This document shows, piece by piece, positions 1 to 14,700 of a stretch of 64,000 bases of DNA. A program made the translations under genes and the position numbers. Under the pieces are notes generated by a model. That model was not told where the DNA came from. It ran no database searches and saw only the letters and a list, made by a program, of their open reading frames with translations. The stretch spans positions 9,554,539 to 9,618,538 of the forward strand of contig OZ025208.1 in assembly GCA_964019055.1 (NCBI GenBank), in the 5' to 3' direction. Within the stretch, counting starts at the first letter, position 1. Each line of letters opens with the position of its first letter. Origin of the DNA: Anthopleura xanthogrammica (lineage: Eukaryota; Cnidaria; Anthozoa; Actiniaria; Actiniidae).

Positions 1-1816
1 ACAGGATTGGATGAACCCATATAGGAATAAGAATCTACACGAGAAGGATTGGATGAACCCATATAGGAATAAGAATCTACACGAGATGGATTGGATGAAC
101 GCATATTGCAATAAGAATCTACACGACAAGGATTGGATGAACCCATATAGGAATAAGAATCTACACGAGAAGGATTGGATCAACGCATATAGGAATAAGA
201 ATCTACACGACAAGGATTGGATGAACGCATATAGGAATAAGAATCTACACGAAATGGATTGGATGAACGCATATAGGAATAAGAATCTACACAACAAGGA
301 GTGGATGAACGCATATAGGAATAAGAATCTACACGAGAAGGATTGGATGAACGCATATAGGAATAAGAATCTACACGAGAACGATTGGTTCAACGCATAT
401 AGGAATAAGAATCTACACGAGAATGATTGGATGAACGCATATAGGAATAAGAATCTACACGAGAACGATTGGATGAACGCATATAGGAATAAGAATCTAC
501 ACGAGAACGATTGGATAAACGAATATAGGAATAAGAATCTACACGAGAAGGATTGGAAGAACGCATATAGCAATAAGAATCTACACGACAAGGATTGGAT
601 GAACGCATATAGGAAGAAGAATCTACACGAAATGGATTGGATGAACGCATATAGGAATAAGAATCTACACGAGAACGATTGGATGAACGCATATAGGAAT
701 ACGAATCTACACGAGAACGATTGGATGAACGCATATAGGAATAAGAATCTACACGAGAACGGTTGGATGAACGCAAATAGGAATAAGAATCTACACGAAA
801 TGGATTGGATGAACGCATATAGGAATAAGAATCTACACAAAAAGGAGTGGATGAACGCATATAGGAATAAGAATCTACACGAGAAGGATTGGATGAACCC
901 ATATAGGAATAAGAATCTACACGAGATGGATTGGATCAACGCATATTGGAATAAGAATCTACACGAGAAGGATTGGAAAAACGCATATAGGAATAAGAAT
1001 CTACACGAGAAGGATTGGATGAACGCATATAGGAATAAGAATCTACACGAGAAGGATTGGATGAACCCATATAGGAATAAGAATCTACACGAGATGGATT
1101 GGATGAACGCATATTGCAATAAGAATCTACACGACAAGGATTGGATGAACCCATATAGGAATAAGAATCTACACGAGAAGGATTGGATGAACGCATATAG
1201 GAATAAGAATCTACACGACAAGGATTGGATGAACGCATATAGGAATAAGAATCTACACGAAATGGATTGGATGAACGCATATAGGAATAAGAATCTACAC
1301 AACAAGGAGTGGATGAACGCATATAGGAATAAGAATCTACACGAGAAGGATTGGATGAACGCATATAGGAATAAGAATCTACACGAGAACGATTGGATGA
1401 ACGCATATAGGAAAAAGAATCTACACGAGAATGATTGGATGAACGCATATAGGAATAAGAATCTACACGACAACGATTGGATGAACGCATATAGGAATAA
1501 GAATCTACACGAGAACGATTGGATAAACGAATATAGGAATAAGAATCTACACGAGAAGGATTGGAAGAACGCATATAGCAATAAGAATCTACACGACAAG
1601 GATTGGATGAACGCATATAGGAAGAAGAATCTACCCGAAATGGATTGGATGAACGCATATAGGAATAAGAATCTACACGAGAACGATTGGATGAACGCAT
1701 ATAGGAATAAGAATCTACACGAGAACGATTGGATGAACGCATATAGGAATAAGAATCTACACGAGAACGGTTGGATGAACGCAAATAGGAATAAGAATCT
1801 ACACGAAATGGATTGG

Positions 1817-1857
1817 ATGAACGCATATAGGAATAGAATCTACACAAAAAGGAGTGG
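1817..1857 (+). repeat. 41-bp monomer with 1-bp core deletion, copy 1
   Basis: The usual aggaataagaatc reads aggaatagaatc here, so one A is missing from the conserved core. The rest of the monomer is the AAAAAGGAG variant. In the + frame the deletion shifts reading to a TGA ending at 1,861. It is the first of three identical events. Confidence 0.95.
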
Positions 1858-2361
1858 ATGAACGCATATAGGAATAAGAATCTACACGAGAAGGATTGGA
1901 TGAACCCATATAGGAATAAGAATCTACACGAGATGGATTGGATCAACGCATATTGGAATAAGAATCTACACGAGAAGGATTGGAAAAACGCATATAGGAA
2001 TAAGAATCTACACGAAATGGATTGGATGAACGCATATAGGAATAAGAATCTACACAAAAAGGAGTGGATGAACGCTTATAGGAATAAGAATCTACACGAG
2101 AAGGATTGGATGAACCCATATAGGAATAAGAATCTACACGAGATGGATTGGATCAACGCATATTGGAATAAGAATCTACACGAGAAGGATTGGAAAAACG
2201 CATATAGGAATAAGAATCTACACGAGAAGGATTGGATGAACGCATATAGGAATAAGAATCTACACGAGAACGATTTGATGAACGCATATAGGAATAAGAA
2301 TCTACATGAACAGGATTGGATGAACCCATATAGGAATAAGAATCTACACGAGAAGGATTGG

Positions 2362-4251
2362 ATGAACCCATATAGGAATAAGAATCTACACGAGATGGAT
2401 TGGATGAACGCATATTGCAATAAGAATCTACACGACAAGGATTGGATGAACCCATATAGGAATAAGAATCTACACGAGAAGGATTGGATCAACGCATATA
2501 GGAATAAGAATCTACACGACCAGGATTGGATGAACGCATATAGGAATAAGAATCTACACGAAATGGATTGGATGAACGCATATAGGAATAAGAATCTACA
2601 CAACAAGGAGTGGATGAACGCATATAGGAATAAGAATCTACACGAGAAGGATTGGATGAACGCATATAGGAATAAGAATCTACACGAGAACGATTGGTTC
2701 AACGCATATAGGAATAAGAATCTACACGAGAATGATTGGATGAACGCATATAGGAATAAGAATCTACACGAGAACGATTGGATGAACGCATATAGGAATA
2801 AGAATCTACACGAGAACGATTGGATAAACGAATATAGGAATAAGAATCTACACGAGAAGGATTGGAAGAACGCATATAGCAATAAGAATCTACACGACAA
2901 GGATTGGATGAACGCATATAGGAAGAAGAATCTACACGAAATGGATTGGATGAACGCATATAGGAATAAGAATCTACACGAGAACGATTGGATGAACGCA
3001 TATAGGAATACGAATCTACACGAGAACGATTGGATGAACGCATATAGGAATAAGAATCTACACGAGAACGGTTGGATGAACGCAAATAGGAATAAGAATC
3101 TACACGAAATGGATTGGATGAACGCATATAGGAATAAGAATCTACACAAAAAGGAGTGGATGAACGCATATAGGAATAAGAATCTACACGAGAAGGATTG
3201 GATGAACCCATATAGGAATAAGAATCTACACGAGATGGATTGGATCAACGCATATTGGAATAAGAATCTACACGAGAAGGATTGGAAAAACGCATATAGG
3301 AATAAGAATCTACACGAGAAGGATTGGATGAACGCATATCGGAATAAGAATCTACACGAGAAGGATTGGATGAACGCATATAGGAATAAGAATCTACACG
3401 ACAAGGATTGGATGAACGCATATAGGAATAAGAATCTACACGACAAGGATTGGATAAACGCATATAGGAATAAGAATCTACACGAGAACGATTGGATGAA
3501 CGCATATAGGAATAAGAATCTACACGAGAACGGTTGGATGAATGCAAATAGGAATAAGAATCTACACGAAATGGATTGGATGAACGCATATTGCAATAAG
3601 AATCTACACGAGAAGGATTGGAAAAACGCATATAGGAATAAGAATCTACACGAGAAGGATTGGATGAACGCATATAGGAATAAGAATCTACACGAGAACG
3701 ATTTGATGAACGCATATAGGAATAAGAATCTACATGAACAGGATTGGATGAACCCATATAGGAATAAGAATCTACACGAGAAGGATTGGATGAACCCATA
3801 TAGGAATAAGAATCTACACGAGATGGATTGGATGAACGCATATTGCAATAAGAATCTACACGACAAGGATTGGATGAACCCATATAGGAATAAGAATCTA
3901 CACGAGAAGGATTGGATGAACGCATATAGGAATAAGAATCTACACGACAAGGATTGGATGAACGCATATAGGAATAAGAATCTACACGAAATGGATTGGA
4001 TGAACGCATATAGGAATAAGAATCTACACAACAAGGAGTGGATGAACGCATATAGGAATAAGAATCTACACGAGAAGGATTGGATGAACGCATATAGGAA
4101 TAAGAATCTACACGAGAACGATTGGATGAACGCATATAGGAATAAGAATCTACACGAGAATGATTGGATGAACGCATATAGGAATAAGAATCTACACGAG
4201 AACGATTGGATGAACGCATATAGGAATAAGAATCTACACGAGAAGGATTGG
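2362..4251 (+). repeat. 45-monomer superrepeat, copy 1 (1,890 bp)
   Basis: This block is repeated 1,890 bp (45 monomers) downstream. The correspondence starts at a CCA-type monomer (2,362 matching 4,252) and holds until about 4,236, where AAG in this copy faces AAC in the next. One difference is near 2,521, where GACCAG here faces GACAAG in copy 2. It includes the TTC-start segment at 2,698 and a CGG synonymous variant near 3,339. Confidence 0.8.
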
Positions 4252-6126
4252 ATGAACCCATATAGGAATAAGAATCTACACGAGATGGATTGGATGAACG
4301 CATATTGCAATAAGAATCTACACGACAAGGATTGGATGAACCCATATAGGAATAAGAATCTACACGAGAAGGATTGGATCAACGCATATAGGAATAAGAA
4401 TCTACACGACAAGGATTGGATGAACGCATATAGGAATAAGAATCTACACGAAATGGATTGGATGAACGCATATAGGAATAAGAATCTACACAACAAGGAG
4501 TGGATGAACGCATATAGGAATAAGAATCTACACGAGAAGGATTGGATGAACGCATATAGGAATAAGAATCTACACGAGAACGATTGGTTCAACGCATATA
4601 GGAATAAGAATCTACACGAGAATGATTGGATGAACGCATATAGGAATAAGAATCTACACGAGAACGATTGGATGAACGCATATAGGAATAAGAATCTACA
4701 CGAGAACGATTGGATAAACGAATATAGGAATAAGAATCTACACGAGAAGGATTGGAAGAACGCATATAGCAATAAGAATCTACACGACAAGGATTGGATG
4801 AACGCATATAGGAAGAAGAATCTACACGAAATGGATTGGATGAACGCATATAGGAATAAGAATCTACACGAGAACGATTGGATGAACGCATATAGGAATA
4901 CGAATCTACACGAGAACGATTGGATGAACGCATATAGGAATAAGAATCTACACGAGAACGGTTGGATGAACGCAAATAGGAATAAGAATCTACACGAAAT
5001 GGATTGGATGAACGCATATAGGAATAAGAATCTACACAAAAAGGAGTGGATGAACGCATATAGGAATAAGAATCTACACGAGAAGGATTGGATGAACCCA
5101 TATAGGAATAAGAATCTACACGAGATGGATTGGATCAACGCATATTGGAATAAGAATCTACACGAGAAGGATTGGAAAAACGCATATAGGAATAAGAATC
5201 TACACGAGAAGGATTGGATGAACGCATATCGGAATAAGAATCTACACGAGAAGGATTGGATGAACGCATATAGGAATAAGAATCTACACGACAAGGATTG
5301 GATGAACGCATATAGGAATAAGAATCTACACGACAAGGATTGGATAAACGCATATAGGAATAAGAATCTACACGAGAACGATTGGATGAACGCATATAGG
5401 AATAAGAATCTACACGAGAACGGTTGGATGAACGCAAATAGGAATAAGAATCTACACGAAATGGATTGGATGAACGCATATTGCAATAAGAATCTACACG
5501 AGAAGGATTGGAAAAACGCATATAGGAATAAGAATCTACACGAGAAGGATTGGATGAACGCATATAGGAATAAGAATCTACACGAGAACGATTTGATGAA
5601 CGCATATAGGAATAAGAATCTACATGAACAGGATTGGATGAACCCATATAGGAATAAGAATCTACACGAGAAGGATTGGATGAACCCATATAGGAATAAG
5701 AATCTACACGAGATGGATTGGATGAACGCATATTGCAATAAGAATCTACACGACAAGGATTGGATGAACCCATATAGGAATAAGAATCTACACGAGAAGG
5801 ATTGGATGAACGCATATAGGAATAAGAATCTACACGACAAGGATTGGATGAACGCATATAGGAATAAGAATCTACACGAAATGGATTGGATGAACGCATA
5901 TAGGAATAAGAATCTACACAACAAGGAGTGGATGAACGCATATAGGAATAAGAATCTACACGAGAAGGATTGGATGAACGCATATAGGAATAAGAATCTA
6001 CACGAGAACGATTGGATGAACGCATATAGGAATAAGAATCTACACGAGAATGATTGGATGAACGCATATAGGAATAAGAATCTACACGAGAACGATTGGA
6101 TGAACGCATATAGGAATAAGAATCTA
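4252..6126 (+). repeat. 45-monomer superrepeat, copy 2
   Basis: This is the downstream partner of the block starting at 2,362, with the same order of variant monomers 1,890 bp later. The CGG variant recurs at about 5,229. The copy runs on into sequence ending in the second 41-bp monomer, so its right part also belongs to the 2,183-bp period described separately. The overlapping periods imply at least two successive amplification events. Confidence 0.78.
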
Positions 6127-6435
6127 CACGAGAACGATTGGATAAACGAATATAGGAATAAGAATCTACACGAGAAGGATTGGAAGAACGCATATAGCAA
6201 TAAGAATCTACACGACAAGGATTGGATGAACGCATATAGGAAGAAGAATCTACACGAAATGGATTGGATGAACGCATATAGGAATAAGAATCTACACGAG
6301 AACGATTGGATGAACGCATATAGGAATAAGAATCTACACGAGAACGATTGGATGAACGCATATAGGAATAAGAATCTACACGAGAACGGTTGGATGAACG
6401 CAAATAGGAATAAGAATCTACACGAAATGGATTGG

Positions 6436-6476
6436 ATGAACGCATATAGGAATAGAATCTACACAAAAAGGAGTGG
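6436..6476 (+). repeat. 41-bp monomer with 1-bp core deletion, copy 2
   Basis: The deletion and variant background are the same as at 1,817, 4,619 bp away (110 monomers minus one base). The same neighbouring variants follow: CCA-type, ATC/TGG-type, then AAA-start monomers. This points to copying of one ancestral deletion, not recurrence. The + frame again meets TGA, at 6,480. Confidence 0.95.
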
Positions 6477-8618
6477 ATGAACGCATATAGGAATAAGAAT
6501 CTACACGAGAAGGATTGGATGAACCCATATAGGAATAAGAATCTACACGAGATGGATTGGATCAACGCATATTGGAATAAGAATCTACACGAGAAGGATT
6601 GGAAAAACGCATATAGGAATAAGAATCTACACGAAATGGATTGGATGAACGCATATAGGAATAAGAATCTACACAAAAAGGAGTGGATGAACGCATATAG
6701 GAATAAGAATCTACACGAGAAGGATTGGATGAACCCATATAGGAATAAGAATCTACACGAGATGGATTGGATCAACGCATATTGGAATAAGAATCTACAC
6801 GAGAAGGATTGGAAAAACGCATATAGGAATAAGAATCTACACGAGAAGGATTGGATGAACGCATATAGGAATAAGAATCTACACGAGAACGATTTGATGA
6901 ACACATATAGGAAAAAGAATCTACATGAACAGGATTGGATGAACCCATATAGGAATAAGAATCTACATGAGAAGGATTGGATGAACCCATATAGGAATAA
7001 GAATCTACACGAGATGGATTGGATGAACGCATATTGCAATAAGAATCTACACGACAAGGATTGGATGAACCCATATAGGAATAAGAATCTACACGAGAAG
7101 GATTTAATGAACGCATATAGGAATAAGAATCTACACGACAAGGATTGGATGAACGCATATAGGAATAAGAATCTACACGAAATGGATTGGATGAACGCAT
7201 ATAGGAATAAGAATCTACACAACAAGGAGTGGATGAACGCATATAGGAATAAGAATCTACACGAGAAGGATTGGATGAACCCATATAGGAATAAGAATCT
7301 ACACGAGATGGATTGGATCAACGCATATTGGAATAAGAATCTACACGAGAAGGATTGGAAAAACGCATATAGGAATAAGAATCTACACGAGAAGGATTGG
7401 ATGAACGCATATCGGAATAAGAATCTACACGAGAAGGATTGGATGAACGCATATAGGAATAAGAATCTACACGACAAGGATTGGATGAACGCATATAGGA
7501 ATAAGAATCTACACGACAAGGATTGGATAAACGCATATAGGAATAAGAATCTACACGAGAACGATTGGATGAACGCATATAGGAATAAGAATCTACACGA
7601 GAACGGTTGGATGAACGCAAATAGGAATAAGAATCTACACGAAATGGATTGGATGAACGCATATTGCAATAAGAATCTACACGAGAAGGATTGGAAAAAC
7701 GCATATAGGAATAAGAATCTACACGAGAAGGATTGGATGAACGCATATAGGAATAAGAATCTACACGAGAACGATTTGATGAACGCATATAGGAATAAGA
7801 ATCTACATGAACAGGATTGGATGAACCCATATAGGAATAAGAATCTACACGAGAAGGATTGGATGAACCCATATAGGAATAAGAATCTACACGAGATGGA
7901 TTGGATGAACGCATATTGCAATAAGAATCTACACGACAAGGATTGGATGAACCCATATAGGAATAAGAATCTACACGAGAAGGATTGGATGAACGCATAT
8001 AGGAATAAGAATCTACACGACAAGGATTGGATGAACGCATATAGGAATAAGAATCTACACGAAATGGATTGGATGAACGCATATAGGAATAAGAATCTAC
8101 ACAACAAGGAGTGGATGAACGCATATAGGAATAAGAATCTACACGAGAAGGATTGGATGAACGCATATAGGAATAAGAATCTACACGAGAACGATTGGAT
8201 GAACGCATATAGGAATAAGAATCTACACGAGAATGATTGGATGAACGCATATAGGAATAAGAATCTACACGAGAACGATTGGATGAACGCATATAGGAAT
8301 AAGAATCTACACGAGAACGATTGGATAAACGAATATAGGAATAAGAATCTACACGAGAAGGATTGGAAGAACGCATATAGCAATAAGAATCTACACGACA
8401 AGGATTGGATGAACGCATATAGGAATAAGAATCTACACGAAATGGATTGGATGAACGCATATAGGAATAAGAATCTACACGAGAACGATTGGATGAACGC
8501 ATATAGGAATAAGAATCTACACGAGAACGATTGGATGAACGCATATAGGAATAAGAATCTACACGAGAACGGTTGGATGAACGCAAATAGGAATAAGAAT
8601 CTACACGAAATGGATTGG

Positions 8619-8659
8619 ATGAACGCATATAGGAATAGAATCTACACAAAAAGGAGTGG
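8619..8659 (+). repeat. 41-bp monomer with 1-bp core deletion, copy 3
   Basis: This is the third copy of the same deletion, 2,183 bp after copy 2, with the + frame TGA at 8,663. From here to 55,657 no further phase change occurs, so about 1,119 consecutive monomers stay in perfect 42-bp register. Confidence 0.95.
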
Positions 8660-8701
8660 ATGAACGCATATAGGAATAAGAATCTACACGAGAAGGATTG
8701 G
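8660..8701 (+). repeat. Reference example of the common 42-bp monomer
   Basis: This copy has the commonest form. It starts atgaacgcatatagg (positions 1-15), continues through the conserved core aataagaatctacac (16-30) and ends gagaaggattgg (31-42). Composition is 18 A, 8 T, 11 G and 5 C. It has two CpGs, at 6-7 and 30-31. Across the window the common variable sites are position 3 (G to C/A), 7-8 (GCA to CCA, GAA or GGA), 13-15 (AGG to TGG, TGC or AGC), 31-33 (GAG to GAC, AAC or AAA), 34-36 (AAG to AAC, ATG or ATA), 38-39 and 41. Positions 16-30 change rarely. Confidence 0.92.
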
Positions 8702-11700
8702 ATGAACCCATATAGGAATAAGAATCTACACGAGATGGATTGGATCAACGCATATTGGAATAAGAATCTACACGAGAAGGATTGGAAAAACGCATATAGG
8801 AATAAGAATCTACACGAAATGGATTGGATGAACGCATATAGGAATAAGAATCTACACAAAAAGGAGTGGATGAACGCATATAGGAATAAGAATCTACACG
8901 AGAAGGATTGGATGAACCCATATAGGAATAAGAATCTACACGAGATGGATTGGATCAACGCATATTGGAATAAGAATCTACACGAGAAGGATTGGAAAAA
9001 CGCATATAGGAATAAGAATCTACACGAGAAGGATTGGATGAACGCATATAGGAATAAGAATCTACACGAGAACGATTTGATGAACACATATAGGAAAAAG
9101 AATCTACATGAACAGGATTGGATGAACCCATATAGGAATAAGAATCTACATGAGAAGGATTGGATGAACCCATATAGGAATAAGAATCTACACGAGATGG
9201 ATTGGATGAACGCATATTGCAATAAGAATCTACACGACAAGGATTGGATGAACCCATATAGGAATAAGAATCTACACGAGAAGGATTTAATGAACGCATA
9301 TAGGAATAAGAATCTACACGACAAGGATTGGATGAACGCATATAGGAATAAGAATCTACACGAAATGGATTGGATGAACGCATATAGGAATAAGAATCTA
9401 CACAACAAGGAGTGGATGAACGCATATAGGAATAAGAATCTACACGAGAAGGATTGGATGAACGCATATAGGAATAAGAATCTACACGAGAACGATTGGT
9501 TCAACGCATATAGGAATAAGAATCTACACGAGAATGATTGGATGAACGCATATAGGAATAAGAATCTACACGAGAACGATTGGATGAACGCATATAGGAA
9601 TAAGAATCTACACGAGAACGATTGGATAAACGAATATAGGAATAAGAATCTACACGAGAAGGATTGGAAGAACGCATATAGCAATAAGAATCTACACGAC
9701 AAGGATTGGATGAACGCATATAGGAAGAAGAATCTACACGAAATGGATTGGATGAACGCATATAGGAATAAGAATCTACACGAGAACGATTGGATGAACG
9801 CATATAGGAATACGAATCTACACGAGAACGATTGGATGAACGCATATAGGAATAAGAATCTACACGAGAACGGTTGGATGAACGCAAATAGGAATAAGAA
9901 TCTACACGAAATGGATTGGATGAACGCATATAGGAATAAGAATCTACACAAAAAGGAGTGGATGAACGCATATAGGAATAAGAATCTACACGAGAAGGAT
10001 TGGATGAACCCATATAGGAATAAGAATCTACACGAGATGGATTGGATCAACGCATATTGGAATAAGAATCTACACGAGAAGGATTGGAAAAACGCATATA
10101 GGAATAAGAATCTACACGAGAAGGATTGGATGAACGCATATAGGAATAAGAATCTACACGAGAAGGATTGGATGAACGCATATAGGAATAAGAATCTACA
10201 CGACAAGGATTGGATGAACGCATATAGGAATAAGAATCTACACGAGATGGATTGGATGAACGCATATAGGAATAAGAATCTACACGAGAAGGATTGGATG
10301 AACGCATATAGGAATAAGAATCTACACGAGAAGGATTGGATGAACGCATATAGGAATAAGAATCTACACGACAAGGATTGGATGAACGCATATTGCAATA
10401 AGAATCTACACGAGAAGGATTGGATGAACCCATATAGGAATAAGAATCTACACGAGAAGGATTGGATGAACGCATATAGGAATAAGAATCTACACGACAA
10501 GGATTGGATGAACGCATATAGGAATAAGAATCTACACGAAATAGATTGGATGAACGCATATAGGAATAAGAATCTACACAACAAGGAGTGGATGAACGCA
10601 TATAGGAATAAGAATCTACACGAGAAGGATTGGATGAACGCATATAGGAATAAGAATCTACACGAGAACGATTGGATCAACGCATATAGGAATAAGAATC
10701 TACACGAGAACGATTGGATAAACGAATATAGGAATAAGAATCTACACAAAAAGGAGTGGATGAACGCATATAGGAATAAGAATCTACACGAGAACGATTG
10801 GATAAACGAATATAGGAATAAGAATCTACACAAAAAGGAGTGGATGAACGCATATAGGAATAAGAATCTACACGAGAAGGATTGGATGAACCCATATAGG
10901 AATAAGAATCTACACGAGATGGATTGGATCAACGCATATTGGAATAAGAATCTACACGAGAAGGATTGGATGAACGCATATAGGAATAAGAATCTACACG
11001 ACAAGGATTGGATGAACGGATATAGGAATAAGAATCTACACGAGATGGATTGGATGAACGCATATAGGAATAAGAATCTACACGAGAAGGATTGGATAAA
11101 CGCATATAGGAAAAAGAATCTACACGAGAAGGATTGGATGAACGCATATAGGAATAAGAATCTACACGAGAACGATTTGATGAACGCATATAGGAATAAG
11201 AATCTACATGAACAGGATTGGATGAACCCATATAGGAATAAGAATCTCCACGAGAAGGATTGGATGAACCCATATAGGAATAAGAATCTACACGAGATGG
11301 ATTGGATGAACGCATATTGCAATAAGAATCTACACGAGAAGGATTGGATGAACCCATATAGGAATAAGAATCTACACGAGAAGGATTGGATGAACGCATA
11401 TAGGAATAAGAATCTACACGACAAGGATTGGATGAACGCATATAGGAATAAAAATCTACACGAAATAGATTGGATGAACGCATATAGGAATAAGAATCTA
11501 CACAACAAGGAGTGGATGAACGCATATAGGAATAAGAATCTACACGAGAAGGATTGGATGAACGCATATAGGAATAAGAATCTACACGAGAACGATTGGA
11601 TCAACGCATATAGGAATAAGAATCTACACGAGAATGATTGGATGAACGCATATAGGAATGAGAATCTACACGAGAACGATTGGATGAACGCATATAGGAA

Positions 11701-14700
11701 TAAGAATCTACACGAGAACGATTGGATAAACGAATATAGGAATAAGAATCTACACGAGAAGGATTGGAAGAACGCATATAGCATTAAGAATCTACACGAC
11801 AAGGATTGGATGAACGCATATAGGAAGAAGAATCTACACGAAATGGATTGGATGAACGCATATAGGAATAAGAATCTACACGAGAACGATTGGATGAACG
11901 CATATAGGAATAAGAATCTACACGAGAAGGATTGGAAGAACGCATATAGCAATAAGAATCTACACGACAAGGATTGGATGAACGCATATAGGAAGAAGAA
12001 TCTACACGAGAAGGATTGGATGAACGCATATAGGAATAAGAATCTACACGAGAACGATTTGATGAACGCATATAGGAATAAGAATCTACATGAACAGGAT
12101 TGGATGAACCCATATAGGAATAAGAATCTACACGAGAAGGATTGGATGAACCCATATAGGAATAAGAATCTACACGAGATGGATTGGATGAACGCATATT
12201 GCAATAAGAATCTACACGAGAAGGATTGGATGAACCCATATAGGAATAAGAATCTACACGAGAAGGATTGGATGAACCCATATAGGAATAAGAATCTACA
12301 CGAGATGGATTGGATGAACGCATATTGCAATAAGAATCTACACGAGAAGGATTGGATGAACCCATATAGGAATAAGAATCTACACGAGAAGGATTGGATG
12401 AACGCATATAGGAATAAGAATCTACACGACAAGGATTGGATGAACGCATATAGGAATAAGAATCTACACGAAATAGATTGGATGAACGCATATAGGAATA
12501 AGAATCTACACAACAAGGAGTGGATGAACGCATATAGGAATAAGAATCTACACGAGAAGGATTGGATGAACGCATATAGGAATAAGAATCTACACGAGAA
12601 CGATTGGATCAACGCATATAGGAATAAGAATCTACACGAGAATGATTGGATGAACGCATATAGGAATGAGAATCTACACGAGAACGATTGGATGAACGCA
12701 TATAGGAATAAGAATCTACACGAGAACGATTGGACAAACGAATATAGGAATAAGAATCTACACGAGAAGGATTGGAAGAACGCATATAGCAATAAGAATC
12801 TACACGACAAGGATTGGATGAACGCATATAGGAAGAAGAATCTACACGAAATGGATTGGATGAACGCATATAGGAATAAGAATCTACACGAGAACGATTG
12901 GATGAACGCATATAGGAATAAGAATCTACACGAGAAGGATTGGATGAACGCATATAGGAATAAGAATCTACACGAGAACGGTTGGATGAACGCAAATAGG
13001 AATAAGAATCTACACCAAATGGATTGGATGAACGCATATTGGAATAAGAATCTACACGAGAAGGATTGGAAAAACGCATATAGGAATAAGAATCTACACG
13101 AGAAGGATTGGATGAACGCATATAGGAATAAGAATCTACACGAGAACGATTTGATGAACGCATATAGGAATAAGAATCTACACGAGAAGGATTGGATGAA
13201 CGCATATAGGAATAAGAATCTACACGAGAACGATTTGATGAACGCATATAGGAATAAGAATCTACATGAACAGGATTGGATGAACCCATATAGGAATAAG
13301 AATCTACACGAGAAGGATTGGATGAACCCATATAGGAATAAGAATCTACACGAGATGGATTGGATGAACGCATATTGCAATAAGAATCTACACGAGAAGG
13401 ATTGGATGAACCCATATAGGAATAAGAATCTACACGAGAAGGATTGTATGAACGCATATAGGAATAAGAATCTACACGACAAGGATTGGATGAACGCATA
13501 TAGGAATAAGAATCTACACGAAATAGATTGGATGAACGCATATAGGAATAAGAATCTACACAACAAGGAGTGGATGAACGCATATAGGAATAAGAATCTA
13601 CACGAGAAGGATTGGATGAACGCATATAGGAATAAGAATCTACACGAGAACGATTGGATCAACGCATATAGGAATAAGAATCTACACGAGAATGATTTGA
13701 TGAACGCATATAGGAATGAGAATCTACACGAGAACGATTGGATGAACGCATATAGGAATAAGAATCTACACGAGAACGATTGGATAAACGAATATAGGAA
13801 TAAGAATCTACACGAGAAGGATTGGAAGAACGCATATAGCAATAAGAATCTACACGACAAGGATTGGATGAACGCATATTGCAATAAGAATCTACACGAG
13901 AAGGATTGGATGAACCCATATAGGAATAAGAATCTACACGAGAAGGATTGGATGAACGCATATAGGAATAAGAATCTACACGACAAGGATTGGATGAACG
14001 CATATAGGAATAAGAATCTACACGAAATAGATTGGATGAACGCATATAGGAATAAGAATCTACACAACAAGGAGTGGATGAACGCATATAGGAATAAGAA
14101 TCTACACGAGAAGGATTGGATAAACGCATATAGGAATAAGAATCTACACGAGAACGATTGGATCAACGCATATAGGAATAAGAATCTACACGAGAATGAT
14201 TGGATGAACGCATATAGGAATGAGAATCTACACGAGAACGATTGGATGAACGCATATAGGAATAAGAATCTACACGAGAACGATTGGACAAACGAATATA
14301 GGAATAAGAATCTACACGAGAAGGATTGGAAGAACGCATATAGCAATAAGAATCTACACGACAAGGATTGGATGAACGCATATAGGAAGAAGAATCTACA
14401 CGAAATGGATTGGATGAACGCATATAGGAATAAGAATCTACACGAGAACGATTGGATGAACGCATATAGGAATAAGAATCTACACGAGAAGGATTGGATG
14501 AACGCATATAGGAATAAGAATCTACACGAGAACGGTTGGATGAACGCAAATAGGAATAAGAATCTACACCAAATGGATTGGATGAACGCATATTGGAATA
14601 AGAATCTACACGAGAAGGATTGGAAAAACGCATATAGGAATAAGAATCTACACGAGAAGGATTGGATGAACGCATATAGGAATAAGAATCTACACGAGAA

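Larger units (their letters stand above)
5045..9463 (+). repeat. Tandem superrepeat with 2,183-bp period
   Basis: Sequence from about 5,045 to 7,280 matches about 7,228 to 9,463. The offset is 2,183 bp, which is 52 monomers minus the single base lost in the 41-bp monomer. Shared landmarks are the CGG variant (5,229 and 7,412), the 41-bp monomers (6,436 and 8,619), and an ACA-start variant combined with AAAAAG near 6,900 and 9,083. One difference is an AAG versus AAT in a core near 6,241 and 8,424. Boundaries are approximate. Confidence 0.78.
1..10046 (+). repeat. Domain A: left superrepeat domain
   Basis: This domain is built from long composite units rather than a clean short HOR. A recurring segment with a TTC-start monomer (F in the + frame) begins at about 389, 2,698, 4,588 and 9,500. 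The spacings are 55, 45 and 117 monomers once the 1-bp deletions are allowed for. The same segment carries an ACG variant in the core (T at codon 7), seen near 704, 3,013, 4,903 and 9,816. The domain also holds all three 41-bp monomers. Its right limit, where the ATA-type monomers begin at about 10.5 kb, is gradual. Confidence 0.75.

Noticed and set aside
390..902. The many short minus-strand frames of the RVDSYSYMRSSNP type
   Set aside because: They end wherever an ATC-start or ATA-start monomer (atcaac, ataaac) creates TGA or TTA-type stops on the minus strand. Their recurrence reflects the HOR, not genes.
11..1861. The + frame MNAYRNKNLHEKDW repeats as a surface, silk-like or antifreeze-like repeat protein
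   Set aside because: No leader, anchor or non-repeat end is visible, variants are not biased to synonymous sites, and stops are amplified. I recognise no such protein family.
8660..8701. An older 21-bp dimer inside the 42-bp monomer
   Set aside because: The two halves show no convincing alignment; only weak similarity between acgcatatagga and acgagaagga, which could be chance.
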